Origin: Candidatus Peregrinibacteria bacterium
GTDB taxonomy: Bacteria; Patescibacteriota; Gracilibacteria; UBA1369; LOWO2-01-FULL-3
DNA: 6,671 nt
Reading direction: 5' to 3'
Assembly (NCBI GenBank): GCA_003566255.1
Contig: PXEC01000047.1
Coordinates: forward strand, 1 to 6,671
A program made the position numbers and the translations under genes. Shown here in pieces: positions 6,050 to 6,671 of this stretch (position 1 is its first letter; each line of letters begins with the position of its first letter). Under the pieces are notes generated by a model. It ran no database searches. It worked only from the letters and a program-made list of their open reading frames with translations, and had not been told where the DNA came from.

Positions 6050-6671
6050 ATGGAAAAAGGACCTAATAGAAAAGAGTGCGATTGTCTTTCTCCCGAGGAT
6101 TCGGAGGTTGTTGCAAAGTATTTTGAAATTGTTTGCGAGGGTGGCAAAGAAATTCCTGAAATAAAGAGGTTTGTTCAAGAGGAGGTGGACGCGCTTTTTT
6201 TTAAAGATGAAAATGAAGGGAGGTCTTTAAGAGCGATTCGGTCAAACATTGCCGTCTATGTTGCTGCGGTCAAAGAAAAAGTTAACCAACTGGAAAATAT
6301 TTCCGAAGATGGGAGATTTGAGAAGAAGCGGGCCGGGGGGAAGAAAAGTTTTTCCAGGGCGCCCAGAACGATTTATAAAACTTTGCAGGAAATTTTTACA
6401 TCGAAAGCGGAAAGGCAGAACTTTGATAGGGGAGAAAAAGGGGACATTGTTATTGATCCCAGAAAGATAACCGATGATATGTTGAGTTCTTTCGGGTTGG
6501 ATGAATATATTCCTTCCGGTGGAACTGTCGCGGAAAAAGTTGCTGCTAGGGGCAAAGCTATTCCTGCGATAAAAAAGTTCTTTGAAGAAGATGTGGAGCC
6601 TCTTTACTATGATCACGAGAGACATTTGAGACCTCATGAAGGATCTTTTTTCCGTTCAATGAAAATTGTTC
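6050..6671 (+). CDS. Unrecognised charged protein with internal repeat (3' partial)
   Basis: An open frame starts with ATG at 6050 and stays open for 207 codons to the window edge; the end is missing. I do not recognise the family. The protein is soluble-looking and rich in Lys, Glu and Arg, with no signal peptide or membrane helix. Residues 32-51 (GKEIPEIKRFVQEEVDALFF) reappear as 168-187 (GKAIPAIKKFFEEDVEPLYY), with 10 of 20 identical and six more conservative; the similarity may extend to units of about 50 residues. A basic stretch between them (89-106, FEKKRAGGKKSFSRAPR region) could contact nucleic acid or be a flexible linker. CDC near the N-terminus (10-12) is a possible metal or redox site, but weak. 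It is divergent from the baeRF operon, with a 94-base shared spacer. That it is a real gene is supported by the repeat, the long open frame and the promoter placed just upstream. Confidence 0.72.
   Translation, partial: MEKGPNRKECDCLSPEDSEVVAKYFEIVCEGGKEIPEIKRFVQEEVDALFFKDENEGRSLRAIRSNIAVYVAAVKEKVNQLENISEDGRFEKKRAGGKKSFSRAPRTIYKTLQEIFTSKAERQNFDRGEKGDIVIDPRKITDDMLSSFGLDEYIPSGGTVAEKVAARGKAIPAIKKFFEEDVEPLYYDHERHLRPHEGSFFRSMKIV
6143..6202 (+). repeat. First copy of a protein-coding repeat unit (core)
   Basis: Encodes residues 32-51 of the rightmost protein. It matches the second copy at 6551-6610 in 10 of 20 residues, including the G-K-x-I-P-x-I-K core. The DNA is also alike at the start (GGCAAAG, then ATTCCTG, then ATAAA in register), which points to an old tandem or intragenic duplication rather than chance. 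Confidence 0.65.
6551..6610 (+). repeat. Second copy of a protein-coding repeat unit (core)
   Basis: Encodes residues 168-187 of the rightmost protein, 136 residues after the first copy. After the core the pattern continues into a DHERHLRPHEGSFFRSMKIV segment that corresponds to KDENEGRSLRAIRSNIAV in the first copy, with weaker similarity. The gene runs off the window here, so further copies are possible. Confidence 0.65.

Noticed and set aside
6242..6637. Minus-strand open frame of 131 codons at the right end.
   Set aside because: It is antisense to the plus-strand gene whose translation has an internal repeat and a well-placed promoter; the minus-strand translation shows no recognisable features.

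Overview
The window is a dense, moderately AT-rich bacterial stretch with about seven genes and almost no non-coding DNA. The longest gap is the 94-base divergent spacer at 5956-6049. None of the six starts visible here has a convincing Shine-Dalgarno sequence at normal spacing. That pattern, the compact layout and the many diverged proteins suggest an uncultured lineage with a weak or leaderless initiation style, possibly Patescibacteria/CPR. This placement is an inference with low confidence. TGA is used as a stop in two genes, so a UGA-recoding code is unlikely.

Left part, plus strand (2-1931): the C-terminal tail of a thioredoxin-reductase-type flavoprotein, then an ArsP/YraQ-type (DUF318) eight-or-more-helix permease, then a membrane-anchored protein of unknown function with a weak resemblance to half of a periplasmic substrate-binding protein. 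Gaps of 6 and 10 bases suggest one transcription unit that joins thiol redox chemistry, a permease and an exported partner. The last gene overlaps the end of the opposing operon by 28 bases.

Middle and right, minus strand (5955 down to 1904): a four-gene operon. Its first gene is a baeRF-type protein (bacterial relative of archaeo-eukaryotic release factor eRF1/Pelota). It is followed, with a 1-base TAATG overlap, by an AI-2E family transporter, then after 73-74 bases a prohibitin-like SPFH membrane protein, and then a second AI-2E family transporter 4 bases after the SPFH stop. An SPFH protein sandwiched between two AI-2E paralogues and headed by a translation-factor relative is the most interesting arrangement here. 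It suggests a membrane scaffold/transport module linked to a ribosome-associated protein, but no function can be proven from sequence.

Far right, plus strand (6050 to the window edge): an unrecognised charged protein, cut by the window, with an internal repeat of about 50 residues. It is transcribed divergently from the baeRF operon, from what looks like an extended -10 promoter that would give an almost leaderless mRNA.

No tRNA, rRNA, CRISPR, insertion sequence or convincing intrinsic terminator was seen.
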